From NCBI RefSeq assembly GCF_030817315.1, contig NZ_JAUSZF010000001.1, positions 754,001 through 818,000 on the forward strand: 64,000 nt of DNA, read 5' to 3'. The notes under the pieces were generated by a model. That model saw nothing but the letters and a program-made list of their open reading frames with translations. It was not told the origin of the DNA and did no database searches. Shown in pieces: positions 36,951-45,364 of the stretch. The stretch is from Sphingomonas faeni (GTDB taxonomy: Bacteria; Pseudomonadota; Alphaproteobacteria; Sphingomonadales; Sphingomonadaceae). Both the position numbers and the translations under genes were made by a program. Positions within the stretch are counted from its first letter, which is position 1. The number at the start of each line of letters is the position of its first letter.

Positions 36951-38600
36951 ATGGCTACCTCGCCCAAGCATTTTACTGTTGTTCGTCACCCTTCATTTCT
37001 ATCACAGGCTACTGCCCTCCGAGACGCTGGGTTTGCCGTCCACTGGTTAAAGGAAAAAACGAAAGAACCCGCAGCAGGTAGGGGTTGGCCAGAGCTACCT
37101 GTTGCCACTGTCGACCAGTTGAAATCTACGTACCGAGACGGACTGAACGTCGGCCTGCGGACTGGTGAACCGTCACATGTTGCCGGCATGTACGCCCATG
37201 TCTTCGACGTCGACATTCGGTTCCCCGATCTTGCTGACGAAGCGTGGGAAGAGTTCGACCGAATGTTTCCGGGCATTCGTGACACACTACCGTGCGTCGT
37301 GTCCGGGTCAGGCGGTGCGTCGCGTCACCTCCATTTCCTTACCGACAAGCCGTTCTACGGGCGCAAGTTGGCCGTGTCCGAAACTAAGCACCGCACGGCC
37401 AACGGTGGATGGACGTACGACTGGGAAATCGATCTCTTCGGAACTGGGCGCCAGGTAGCCTTACCACCGTCGATCCATCCGAACACTGGAATCGCCTACC
37501 GCTGGGAGCACGAATACGATCTGGATGGATTGGAGTTCGGTGGCGGTCCTGTCATCGACGCTGAGGCGATCGAAGAATTGGGCGTCGCATCGACCGGGGC
37601 GTTCGATTTCGAGGCGTGTCCTCCCAAGACATTCAAGCCTGGGCAGATGGAAAACGAGCTCGACGCCCTTTCGCTAGCTATCCTGGACGATCGCGCCAAA
37701 TGGGTGATGATCGGCCAAGCACTGCATCATCAGTTCGGCGGGGCGCAGGAAGGCTTCGACCTGTGGATGCGCTACTCAGCCAAGTCCGAAAGCCATCTGA
37801 AAGATAGCAGTCTGCGTGCCGAACTGAGCCGGTATCGGGGGTTTGGCCGCAATCGTCGGCAGCCCGTCACGATGGCAACGATCCGCAGATGGTATTTGGA
37901 GGAGCGGGATGCGGCCAACCTGGCGCTTGCGATAGCTGAACTTGATGATCTCGACGACGTCAGCATGCCCGTTGAAGCGACGCCCACTTCAAACACGGAG
38001 GGCGGCGAGTTTGATGAGCTGCTTACAGCCGAGCCCGTCGCCATTACGGGCGCGTCGGACGACGCCGTGTTCGACATCGGACTGACCGATCCGGCGCTGG
38101 ATTGGAAATCTCTTCTGGCGGTCAGCGAGAAGGGCAGCATCGAGTCTAACCTGCACAACCTCCACCTCATTCTCGATAACGATAAGCGAACCGCAGGCGT
38201 TATAGCTTTCAACGAGTTCAGTCAGGAGAATGTGCAGCGCGGCGTGCCAGGCATCCGTTCGCCGAACCGAAAGAATCAGGCAAAACCGTTCGTCCAACTT
38301 GGCGGCTCGATTTGGACATTGCGCGATCGCGCGAACGGTGACTTTTGGAGCGAAGCCAAAGATGATTCCTTACGCAGATTGATCGAGGCGCCCAAAACCC
38401 AGGGTGGGTACGGCATCAGAGTTTCCGACCGGGATTTGCGCTCGGCAATCAATGTCGTCGCCCAGAAGAACTGCTTCCACCCCGTGCGGGAGTACCTATC
38501 CGCGCAAGCTTGGAGGACGGCACGCCGCGGGTCGAGCGACTGTTCATCGACTACCTGGGCGCACCCGACGATGCCTATGGCCGTGACACCGCCCGGCTAA
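36951..38600 (+). CDS. Bifunctional primase-polymerase / VapE-type replication protein, N-terminal part
   Basis: Residues 1-200 are a prim-pol domain (HVFDVDIRFPDL with the metal-binding D-x-D, SGSGGASRHLHF, LFGTGRQVALPPS). A linker and the start of a VapE/virulence-associated E region follow (LVAVSEKGS..., NCFHPVREYLSAQAW). The frame then breaks at about 38511-38515: the next residues in frame are meaningless, and the expected WDGTPRVER continues in another frame as the next entry. Removing two bases (38514-38515) or adding one rejoins the parts into a single protein of about 840 residues. It probably starts replication of the element from the iteron region. Confidence 0.8.
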   Translation: MATSPKHFTVVRHPSFLSQATALRDAGFAVHWLKEKTKEPAAGRGWPELPVATVDQLKSTYRDGLNVGLRTGEPSHVAGMYAHVFDVDIRFPDLADEAWEEFDRMFPGIRDTLPCVVSGSGGASRHLHFLTDKPFYGRKLAVSETKHRTANGGWTYDWEIDLFGTGRQVALPPSIHPNTGIAYRWEHEYDLDGLEFGGGPVIDAEAIEELGVASTGAFDFEACPPKTFKPGQMENELDALSLAILDDRAKWVMIGQALHHQFGGAQEGFDLWMRYSAKSESHLKDSSLRAELSRYRGFGRNRRQPVTMATIRRWYLEERDAANLALAIAELDDLDDVSMPVEATPTSNTEGGEFDELLTAEPVAITGASDDAVFDIGLTDPALDWKSLLAVSEKGSIESNLHNLHLILDNDKRTAGVIAFNEFSQENVQRGVPGIRSPNRKNQAKPFVQLGGSIWTLRDRANGDFWSEAKDDSLRRLIEAPKTQGGYGIRVSDRDLRSAINVVAQKNCFHPVREYLSAQAWRTARRGSSDCSSTTWAHPTMPMAVTPPG

Positions 38601-39484
38601 TGATGACCGCGGGCGTTGCTCGAATATTCGAGCCCGGTTGCAAGTGGGACTATGTCGTGATCCTGCAGGGCCTGCAGGGGAGGCGCAAATCCACCTTCAT
38701 CAGCACACTGGCAAAGAACTGGGCCGCTGAGCTCGAGGGAGACATGACAGACACCCGCGCCATGGTCGAGGCGATGCAGAAGGCGTGGATACTTGAAATC
38801 CCGGAACTGGCCGGTTTTACCCGCGCCGACGTCCGACACATCAAGGGGTTCGTCAGCCGGCAGACGGACAAAGTCCGCCTTGCGTATGCTAAAAGGGCGC
38901 AGGAATATCAGCGCCAATCGATATTTTGCGGCTCAACCAACGACTTCAAATTTCTGAAAGACGATACCGGCAACCGTCGTTTCTGGCCCATCGGCTGCCA
39001 CGTCGAGACGATCGATATTGATCGGCTGCGAGCTGAAGTCGACCAGCTTTGGGCCGAAGCCGTCGTACTCTACCGCGGCATGCGTGCCGCGCAGCCATTA
39101 GGCGACTTGCCACTCTATCTAACTGGCGCGGCTGCACAGGCGATCGCGGTTCAGCATCAAGAGTCAGCTCAGGTTGAGAGCGCGGATGAAGGGCAGGCAG
39201 GTCAGATTGGTGCATGGCTGGATACGCCCATTACCAGTGGCAGTGTTGACGACGACCGAGACGCTGACGGCAAAGCTATCGTTCGGAACGAGACATGTTT
39301 GCTTGAGATCTGGGTCGTCTGCCTGAAGAAGGACCGCGGGCTCTACAATCAGCAGGCCGCGCAGATGCTCGGCCGCGCTATGCGGCTGGTGCCAGGGTGG
39401 AAGGTTGAGCCGAAGGCTCGGCGGTATAATCGAGAATACGGGCTGCAGCGTGTGATTGTCCGCGACGTGGAGACGTCCGGGTAA
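38510..39484 (+). CDS. VapE-type helicase/ATPase part (frameshifted continuation)
   Basis: This is the C-terminal half of the primase-VapE protein, open from 38510 with no good start of its own. It contains GTPRVERLFIDYLGAPDD, the Walker A-like LQGLQGRRKSTFISTLA, the AWILEIPELAGFTRADV motif following and the FCGSTNDFKFLKDDTGNRRFWPI segment, all typical of VirE (PF05272-type) proteins. The two halves overlap by 91 bases. No slippery heptamer is seen at the junction, so programmed frameshifting is unlikely; mutation or a sequence error is. Confidence 0.8.
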   Translation: MEDGTPRVERLFIDYLGAPDDAYGRDTARLMMTAGVARIFEPGCKWDYVVILQGLQGRRKSTFISTLAKNWAAELEGDMTDTRAMVEAMQKAWILEIPELAGFTRADVRHIKGFVSRQTDKVRLAYAKRAQEYQRQSIFCGSTNDFKFLKDDTGNRRFWPIGCHVETIDIDRLRAEVDQLWAEAVVLYRGMRAAQPLGDLPLYLTGAAAQAIAVQHQESAQVESADEGQAGQIGAWLDTPITSGSVDDDRDADGKAIVRNETCLLEIWVVCLKKDRGLYNQQAAQMLGRAMRLVPGWKVEPKARRYNREYGLQRVIVRDVETSG

Positions 39485-39598
39485 TTCGCCGGACAAATCC
39501 CCGCATATTTCCGCACAGCCGCGCTGAAGATCTAATGAGGTGAAAAGAGCGGCAAGGTACGCGCAACAGTCCGCGCTACAGCAGCGAATACCGGCCTT

Positions 39599-40201
39599 TC
39601 ACCTCCCTGCTAGTATCGCGGCTGCCTCAATCCACGATCCGATCAGCGTCCGTCCGTTATCGTCAGCGAAGTCGTGCACGGAGCAATGCGTCGAGAGCGC
39701 GACTACCTTATTGTCGGGCGGGGCGGCGAACCAGAGACCGCCCTGGGCCACCGAGTCCGTGTGATCCAGATAGCGAACCCACTTCCCATCTTTCCACTCG
39801 GCGAAGTGGATGCCCTGATCTGTCCGGTAGAGGCCCATGGCGTCGAGCGGGTTGGAACCCTTGACGCTGGTCCCCTTGTCCATGTCCCGTACCCCGTGGA
39901 TGTTCACCGTCAGCAGGCCATTCCCTTTCAGCACGCTTTGCGCGATCTCGTAGCGGACCCAGCGGCGCTCCCACGTATTGGTGCCGGCGAGCACGCAAGT
40001 CACGGACGTGTTCGCAAGTTCTTTCGTTAAAAAGCCCTTGAGTGCCTGAACTCCGTTGAGCTTGGACTCCTCGAAAGCGCTGCCATCGAAGAAGCCGCGG
40101 CTTCTCTCTTCCGCGGGCCTTACAACCCAGCTGTTGCGCACATTCCAAGCTCGCCGACAGTCGGGTTCGTAGTGGAACGAGAAAAACGTTCGGCGCGCCA
40201 T
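39599..40201 (-). CDS. Thoeris TIR-like protein ThsB (copy 3 in operon)
   Basis: This 200-residue protein of the MTH538-type (DUF1863) TIR fold is the kind found in Thoeris ThsB. It starts MARRTFFSFHYEPDCRRAW, has VTCVLAGTNTWERRWVRYEI with a conserved Glu near residue 85 (the catalytic position of the studied Bacillus ThsB) and ends in a long C-terminal extension (about residues 105-200) with a WKDGKWVRYLD motif. On phage sensing, ThsB makes a cyclic ADP-ribose isomer from NAD+ that activates ThsA. It is the last gene of the leftward operon; the ATG at 40199-40201 is preferred to the TTG before it. Confidence 0.82.
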   Translation of the reverse strand: MARRTFFSFHYEPDCRRAWNVRNSWVVRPAEERSRGFFDGSAFEESKLNGVQALKGFLTKELANTSVTCVLAGTNTWERRWVRYEIAQSVLKGNGLLTVNIHGVRDMDKGTSVKGSNPLDAMGLYRTDQGIHFAEWKDGKWVRYLDHTDSVAQGGLWFAAPPDNKVVALSTHCSVHDFADDNGRTLIGSWIEAAAILAGR

Positions 40202-40241
40202 CAACGTTTACTCAGCCGTCGGTCTTGCCGCTTGCCGATGA

Positions 40242-40721
40242 TCACTTGCGCGCCTTAATCGCGGCGTCGACCCAGTCATCAAGGTTCTTTTTGATGTAGT
40301 CGTAAACGTTAGTGCTGGTCGAGTACGGCGTGTCGTGGACGACGCCAGCCACTGCCTTCCCGTCGACAGTAAGGCCCGCAAAAGGATCGCCACCGATTTT
40401 GCTCTGCTTTTCGTCGGCGTCCTTTAGGCCGTGGATACGCACGCCCACAACGCCCATTCCGTCCTTCCATGCCTTCTTGATCTCGTACTTTACCCACGGG
40501 CGCCCGGCTGTCTTTTCGCCGACAAGTACAACCAAGCACTTTTTGCCCGCCATGTGTTTGTCGATCCACTCCTCGATTGCTTTGTCACCCTTTTTCTTGA
40601 TCGACTCCCAATCGTTTGCGGCCAACAATGGCTGCTCTTCGATCACGCCCATGTTACGCACCTGCGACACCCGCCAGTTGTCGGCCTTGTAGTGGAAGCT
40701 GAGAAAGCATTTTTTGGCCAT
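40242..40721 (-). CDS. Thoeris TIR-like protein ThsB (copy 2 in operon)
   Basis: A 159-residue MTH538/DUF1863-type TIR protein. It starts MAKKCFLSFHYKADNWRVSQ, and has KKCLVVLVGEKTAGRPWVKYEI with the conserved Glu at residue 80, then GVVGVRIHGLKDAD. The C-terminal region (STNVYDYIKKNLDDWVDAA) is helical. It is related to, but clearly different from, the next TIR gene (39599), so this is divergence after duplication, or separate acquisition, rather than a recent copy. AAGGAA lies before its ATG. Predicted role: sensor/enzyme making the signal for ThsA. Confidence 0.85.
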   Translation of the reverse strand: MAKKCFLSFHYKADNWRVSQVRNMGVIEEQPLLAANDWESIKKKGDKAIEEWIDKHMAGKKCLVVLVGEKTAGRPWVKYEIKKAWKDGMGVVGVRIHGLKDADEKQSKIGGDPFAGLTVDGKAVAGVVHDTPYSTSTNVYDYIKKNLDDWVDAAIKARK

Positions 40722-40739
40722 ATCGTCGGTTCCTTGATG

Positions 40740-41243
40740 TCAAAGGTTACGGAGGTACACGCCGGCATTGGAGGGGCTGTACGCAGCGAGCAGTCCGTCA
40801 GTGGAGCGATCGATTCTGCGGTAAAGGCCGAGGTACTCGCTGCCGTAGGTGAATTGACCGTCCGTTGTCGGGATTACGAGGATGCGGTCGATTGGCTTCC
40901 TGCCGTCGGCATAGCCGATCTCCCAAGGACACCAGCGCGAGCTCATGGAGTTGGTGGTTGCAAGGAATAGGAACCAGTTGGTCGCGACGATCCGCTCCTT
41001 GATGCGCGACGCCGTTGTGGCGTCCGGTATCGCAGGCATACTCGCGTCCGCCCAGTCTACGTACACGTTCCAACCGCTGGACCGGAGCGTTTCAACGGTG
41101 CCGATGACCAGTTCTCGGTCAGCATGGCTATGGCACAGGAAAGCTGTTTGCTGCCCAGTGCGCGTCGCTTCGCTCGCAGACCGCGCAATTTGAGTTGTCT
41201 GCCGCGTGGCCGCCGACCTGAGATCGCTCTGCCGCAACGTCAT
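40740..41243 (-). CDS. Thoeris TIR-domain protein (copy 1 in operon, canonical TIR)
   Basis: This 167-residue TIR protein is of a different subfamily from the other two. After a 32-residue Ala/Thr/Arg-rich helix comes TAFLCHSHADRELVIG (box 1), SSGWNVYVDWADASMP (box 2) and RWCPWEIGYADG, with Glu108 in the catalytic position. TIR domains of this type are NAD-consuming in bacteria. Its ATG overlaps the thsA stop (ATGA, 41240-41243), so it is made in step with the effector. Predicted role: a third, separate infection sensor feeding one ThsA. Confidence 0.85.
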   Translation of the reverse strand: MTLRQSDLRSAATRQTTQIARSASEATRTGQQTAFLCHSHADRELVIGTVETLRSSGWNVYVDWADASMPAIPDATTASRIKERIVATNWFLFLATTNSMSSRWCPWEIGYADGRKPIDRILVIPTTDGQFTYGSEYLGLYRRIDRSTDGLLAAYSPSNAGVYLRNL

Positions 41244-42682
41244 CGCTGGCCGGCCTTCAGCGTCGAGACGAGTTCCACAATCGGCTGGACCAGAGACTGC
41301 AAATCGTTGGTTGGCGCAGAGAGCTTCGTGAGAGCGGCGATGCCGTTGTCATCGAGCAACGGCAACATGTCTGCGGGCGACGCCAGGGCTTCCGCGGCCA
41401 ACGTTGCTGCCATAGAGCCTGTTGCGCCGATGGGGATTGTCACCGAACCAAGCTCCCGAGCAATCAGAAACTCACTGCGGACTCCATCTGCCGTCACGAC
41501 CGACCCGCCGACCTCCTTATTCCCGAACAGAAAGAGTGAGACCCCTGCTTGGCCGATGATGCTGCGTCGATAAGCCTCCCACATTGCCTTTCGATCTGCT
41601 TCCGGGATCGCCTGCGGAAACGGACGTGCGACGATAAGGTCCTCAATGTGTCCCAATCGTCGCCGGATTACCTCCTCTACAGCTCCAGTGAAGAGTGCGT
41701 TTCCTACGCCAAGTCCAAGTCCGGTCGCGATACGCATGCCCGATCTGGCCAATGCCGAGCCAAGCGATCGCATGAATTGTGTCACGTGTTCCTCTCCCCA
41801 GGGAGCAAAGTCCGCCGCGCTAGCGGAAACGAACACGGTGCGACGCCGATATCTCCTCACGAGTTCCTCTAGGATCTCGGTCACCTCGTCGTACTCATCG
41901 ACCAGTACTGCTTTGACGTTGTAGCGCTCGAGGTCCGTCAACACGAGCTGTTGGCGAACGCGTGCGTGCTCGTAGGTGGCGTCGTCGTCCTCGGTCGACC
42001 GTTTGCGATTGCGAAAGATAGCGTAGTGACGCCGCTGGTCTTGCTTAAAGGTTAGCCGGATCCGGGACAGGACCTGCTCAAGGTTGGGATCTGTAAAACT
42101 GAATCCGAGGAATAGAAAGGTCTTGGATACAAGGTCGCCAGCAAGGGCGTTGATAAACGGCCCACGCGTCGCGGTGTAGGACTCATAGTCGTCACGCGTT
42201 GCCACCGCTTGATTGGGATGCTCGACGTCCCCGTGCATCTTGTAAACGATGGCATCTCGCCGCGGCGCCGTCACCGCCAGCTGGGGCACCGTGTATTTGA
42301 CGTCAACGATCTTGCCAGCCTCGCGGAGCGCCGTCTCGATGAGCTTGTCATAATTGGTAGTCCACCAAGTTGTGATGGGCAGTTGCGCAAGTAGCCGATG
42401 GTTCGGCGTCGGCGCCGCGTCGCTAGAGAAGGCCTCAACAACTGCCCGATGGAGGCGCGCGCGGTTCATACCGTTGGCGTTTACGTGGAACTGGGCGACC
42501 GCGACCATATCTGACTCGCGCATGATGTCGAGGTCGATTTCGTTCGCGAGAGGCCGTAGCAGCTCGCGCCAATCCACGAAGCCGGCTGGCACTGATAGAC
42601 CGGCTCCGGCAAAAATCCCGGCGTCGCCGGTCTCAATGTCACGGAAATAGTCGTCGATGAATCGAATAACCTGCGGTTTCAA
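41240..42682 (-). CDS. thsA: Thoeris effector ThsA (SIR2 NADase with C-terminal SLOG)
   Basis: 480 residues, close to the studied Bacillus ThsA. The N-terminal SIR2 domain (1-280) has IFAGAGLSVPAGFVDW, the catalytic Asn110 in TTNYDKLIE and His150 in VYKMHGDVE. The C-terminal SLOG domain (about 283-480) has VFVSASAADFAPWG, ATGLGLGVGNA, YRRSIIGQAG and VRSEFLIARE, with Arg372 and Glu404 near the positions that bind the cyclic ADP-ribose signal in characterised ThsA. When signal binds, ThsA degrades NAD+ and stops phage growth by killing or arresting the cell. The start is TTG 42682 with GGGG upstream. It leads the operon of three TIR genes. Confidence 0.92.
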   Translation of the reverse strand: MKPQVIRFIDDYFRDIETGDAGIFAGAGLSVPAGFVDWRELLRPLANEIDLDIMRESDMVAVAQFHVNANGMNRARLHRAVVEAFSSDAAPTPNHRLLAQLPITTWWTTNYDKLIETALREAGKIVDVKYTVPQLAVTAPRRDAIVYKMHGDVEHPNQAVATRDDYESYTATRGPFINALAGDLVSKTFLFLGFSFTDPNLEQVLSRIRLTFKQDQRRHYAIFRNRKRSTEDDDATYEHARVRQQLVLTDLERYNVKAVLVDEYDEVTEILEELVRRYRRRTVFVSASAADFAPWGEEHVTQFMRSLGSALARSGMRIATGLGLGVGNALFTGAVEEVIRRRLGHIEDLIVARPFPQAIPEADRKAMWEAYRRSIIGQAGVSLFLFGNKEVGGSVVTADGVRSEFLIARELGSVTIPIGATGSMAATLAAEALASPADMLPLLDDNGIAALTKLSAPTNDLQSLVQPIVELVSTLKAGQR

Positions 42683-43618
42683 GTCCTACCCCTTTTAACC
42701 TGACTATCCGGTCACGATCCACGCCGCCATTCCGAAAACATCGGATATGGTTCCATTGGCGGCAGGGCGTTAGTGTTCTCCCTTGAGCATCAATAATTGT
42801 CGGGACGTGATCACCAAATAAGGCGTTCGGACACCACCAAATGCTCTGCTTTCTAAACCACAGATAAATAGTGAAAAGGCATGGCTTTCTCACTCCCACA
42901 CGGGATTACGGCCTGTTTTCCGCAAAATCCTACCAACCTGTAACGGCAAAAACCGCAGAAATCCGCCAATGTTACAGGTGTTACATGTTACAGGTCGCCG
43001 GCCATAGTCTGTCGCGTCACGGCTCCCACGGAATGCCACCGACGGTCTTAGTCGCGGTCGTATCTCACCCCATCAACCACCACTGCCTATTAGACTCCTG
43101 TAACACCTGTAACGCTGTAACAATGGCGGTTTTCTGCGAGTTTTCGCGTTACAGGTCATGTTACAGGCCTCGACCCTGTAACAGCATACGGGTCTAGCCT
43201 GCGAATTTCCGCATATTGTCCAGAAGCTGGTTTGGAATCGGTTGGAAACAGGGACTCCGCGTCCCGCGCGAACGGCCACGGACGCTGGATAGTACCTTGA
43301 GCGGATTGCATGTGTCCGTGCACGTCCGTGGGCGTTCCAAGCGTGACAGAGGTCAAGGGCGCGTCGATACGGTTCCAGTTCGCTTGGCGTTGTGATGCCA
43401 GTGGGCCCACTGCCTAGAGCGCTGACCTGTCGTCATGCTTTGGGAAGGCGCCCAGCAGGATAACGAACTCGGACGCAGTCAGAGCGTCACCGCTGCAGTC
43501 AACGGGATCGTGTGCTAGCTGCGCCGCTCGGGTGAGCGGCTCTAATGATCTGGATCACGGTTTCAGTTTGCGCTTCAGTCGCGCTAAGCGAATCGCTGGA
43601 TCGTGGCGGGATGATACG
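42683..43618. other. 936-base non-coding region holding the candidate origin
   Basis: There is no convincing gene between thsA and the membrane protein at 43619. The left part (42683-42930) should hold the thsA promoter (leftward) and is AT-richer. The middle (42937-43183) is the iteron array described separately. The right part (43190-43560) has short cGTCCGTG/CACGGAC inverted copies around 43268-43340 and AT-rich bits such as CCGCATATTGTCC. No tRNA or terminator was recognised. Confidence 0.5.
42937..43183. repeat. Iteron array, candidate replication origin
   Basis: Ten copies of CTGTAAC or its complement GTTACAG (one with a mismatch) occur at 42938, 42971, 42980 (GTTACAT), 42987, 43098, 43107, 43115, 43148, 43160 and 43176. 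They form two blocks, 42937-42994 and 43097-43155, which are near-inverted copies of each other (both about 58 bp, sharing an internal ATTGGCGGATTTCTGCGG-like stretch). They are separated by about 100 bases. This resembles iteron origins of plasmids and P4-like elements, where the initiator/primase binds. It fits the nearby primase-VapE gene. Confidence 0.65.
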
Positions 43619-44401
43619 ATGAGTGGAGAGATACCAAAGCGTGACTTCCTCGACCGATTGCCAGTATTTTTGGCTGCGATCACTGTCACCTACTACGTCA
43701 TTACGTTTGCAATCGAAGTAGGCTTTTTTTGGACTGTCGGTTCGCCGTACTTTGCCTCCTTCAGCGTAACCGACCACGTAATGCACGCGGCTTCGTACGC
43801 GCTAACGACAGTCGGAGTCTTGGCGCTTATAGTTTTGGTCGCATCTGCCCCATACATGTTCGCGTCACCGGCATTTCTACATAATTTACAAGTTGAGGTT
43901 CCTAGCACGCCCGCTACTTGGAAAGAGCGAGCGATCGGCTTCCTATGGCAATTCCCAGGACTTCTAATCTTTTTGTGGTTTTTATATTTTACAGCATTGA
44001 GGCTAAGTGAGATAGGAGCTCGACCAACCACGTTGTTTGCATTCTTCTTGATGCTCACCGGCACAACATGGTGGTCTGCTCAACTGTTTAATATCCCACG
44101 CCGTGCATACATGTTCCTTTCGTTTATGACGGCGTTGATTTTGCCATTTGCGCTCGGGGACAACAGCTTTCAGACTGAGTTCGATGGCCCACGGGGCAGC
44201 ACGCTCGTGACAATCGGCGGCCATCGCTATTCAGCAAGGCCGATCATCATTGGAAACGATAAGGCAATCTACAGATCTGGGAACTTTTTATACCTCGTGA
44301 CACTCGATGGTGACACGATGGTCAAGATCCTCCCGCAAGACCGTGGCTGGGATATCATCGGTGGTCGGTCAATCCCGCCAAGCCAAACCAGTCGTAAGTA
44401 A
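43619..44401 (+). CDS. Multi-pass membrane protein, unknown
   Basis: 260 residues, start at MSGEIPKRDFL (43619). About four transmembrane segments lie at 15-40, 65-90, 118-140 and 155-190 (for example AITVTYYVITFAIEVGFFW). The C-terminal 80 residues look like a soluble beta-rich domain (GGHRYSARPIIIGNDKAIYRS). No family recognised. Base composition is much more AT-rich than the chromosome, suggesting separate acquisition. It is convergent with the next gene, which is also a membrane-anchored protein. Confidence 0.7.
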   Translation: MSGEIPKRDFLDRLPVFLAAITVTYYVITFAIEVGFFWTVGSPYFASFSVTDHVMHAASYALTTVGVLALIVLVASAPYMFASPAFLHNLQVEVPSTPATWKERAIGFLWQFPGLLIFLWFLYFTALRLSEIGARPTTLFAFFLMLTGTTWWSAQLFNIPRRAYMFLSFMTALILPFALGDNSFQTEFDGPRGSTLVTIGGHRYSARPIIIGNDKAIYRSGNFLYLVTLDGDTMVKILPQDRGWDIIGGRSIPPSQTSRK

Positions 44402-44446
44402 GCTTTGCGAGTTATTTTAGCCTCCGCCGCCAAATTCTTAGATAAC

Positions 44447-45127
44447 TTAATCAAAGTTTAACAACGGCAGTCGCCTACAGTCGTTCAACTCGACCCCCAA
44501 ACTGTCAACCTTTACTATACGGCCGTCAATCCGAATCCGGTCATCTATCGAGAGCTGCCGCAGTTCCTCTCCGTAATCCTTGAAGTAACAGTATATCGAT
44601 TTAATTATTCCGAGCCTTAAAAAGATTGCTAGCTCCGAAGGGAGCTCACTAACCTGAACAATTTCTCCCTCAACGATCATTCTTCGACCCAGATATGGAC
44701 TGAGTGCAGCGTTGGCTTGTAGAATAGTCTTTCCTGAGATTGCTGCCATCGCAACATCGGGCGTAAACTGCTCGGAAACATATAGATCTGGCTCAGGTAC
44801 TGTATCGCCACTCGGTAAGGATATTGCACTATCTCCGGACTCGGGTATTGCATCGGGTTTGAACGCGCTCTGGGCGTCATCCTCTCGTCGTTGGGCGTGG
44901 GACCTTGTACTTGCCTCCATTGCAATCACCGCGTCCGCATTTCTCTGACCTAGAAGCTTTTCTTGAGCCTCGATTATACTCTTCGAGTTCGCCAAGCGGG
45001 TTGAGTATGCCCATTCAAACGCTTTCCAGATAGCAAAGGTCACAAAAGCGAGAGCGGCAAAGAAGATCCACGGCGAGGCGCTGATTGCCGCAAAGGCAGC
45101 ACTCAAACTTTTCGATAAGTCGTCCAT
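44447..45127 (-). CDS. Membrane-anchored protein with OB-fold-like C-terminus
   Basis: This 226-residue protein starts MDDLSKSLSAAF (45127), then has one hydrophobic segment (PWIFFAALAFVTFAIW), a charged helical linker (SIIEAQEKLLGQRNADAV) and a C-terminal domain resembling the OB-fold tRNA_anti-like family: PYLGRRMIVEGEIVQVSEL, YCYFKDYGEEL and IRIDGRIVKVDS. Such domains bind nucleic acid or proteins at membranes in other families; the role here is unknown. AT-rich like its neighbour. A longer frame upstream (to 45340) has no sensible start. Confidence 0.65.
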   Translation of the reverse strand: MDDLSKSLSAAFAAISASPWIFFAALAFVTFAIWKAFEWAYSTRLANSKSIIEAQEKLLGQRNADAVIAMEASTRSHAQRREDDAQSAFKPDAIPESGDSAISLPSGDTVPEPDLYVSEQFTPDVAMAAISGKTILQANAALSPYLGRRMIVEGEIVQVSELPSELAIFLRLGIIKSIYCYFKDYGEELRQLSIDDRIRIDGRIVKVDSLGVELNDCRRLPLLNFD

Positions 45128-45364
45128 ATGACTCAGATACCTAGCGCGAGTAAAAGGGGCATATGCCCCTGTCTTCGGACGATGTCGAACACGTGCCTCC
45201 CCAAAACGGCTCCGTATTGCGATGGTGTCGCAAACCACCCAAGTAGAATGTAGATGACAGCGGTATCGCGTTGATATCATGAACCAACCACATCGATTGC
45301 GATAAGAGACGGTATTGCATGGTCGAAGTATGACGACCAAATTCTCTCCACGCCTCCGCCTGCG
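45128..45364. other. Gene-free spacer, 237 bases
   Basis: Nothing convincing is seen. The left end should contain the promoter for the OB-fold gene, read leftwards. It separates two leftward genes that are probably independent. Confidence 0.4.

Noticed and set aside
38505..38600. Programmed -1 frameshift in the primase-VapE gene
   Set aside because: No slippery heptamer or following hairpin is visible at the junction; mutation or sequence error is simpler.
40312..40970. Rightward frames over the TIR genes
   Set aside because: They mirror the leftward TIR genes and show no protein-like pattern.
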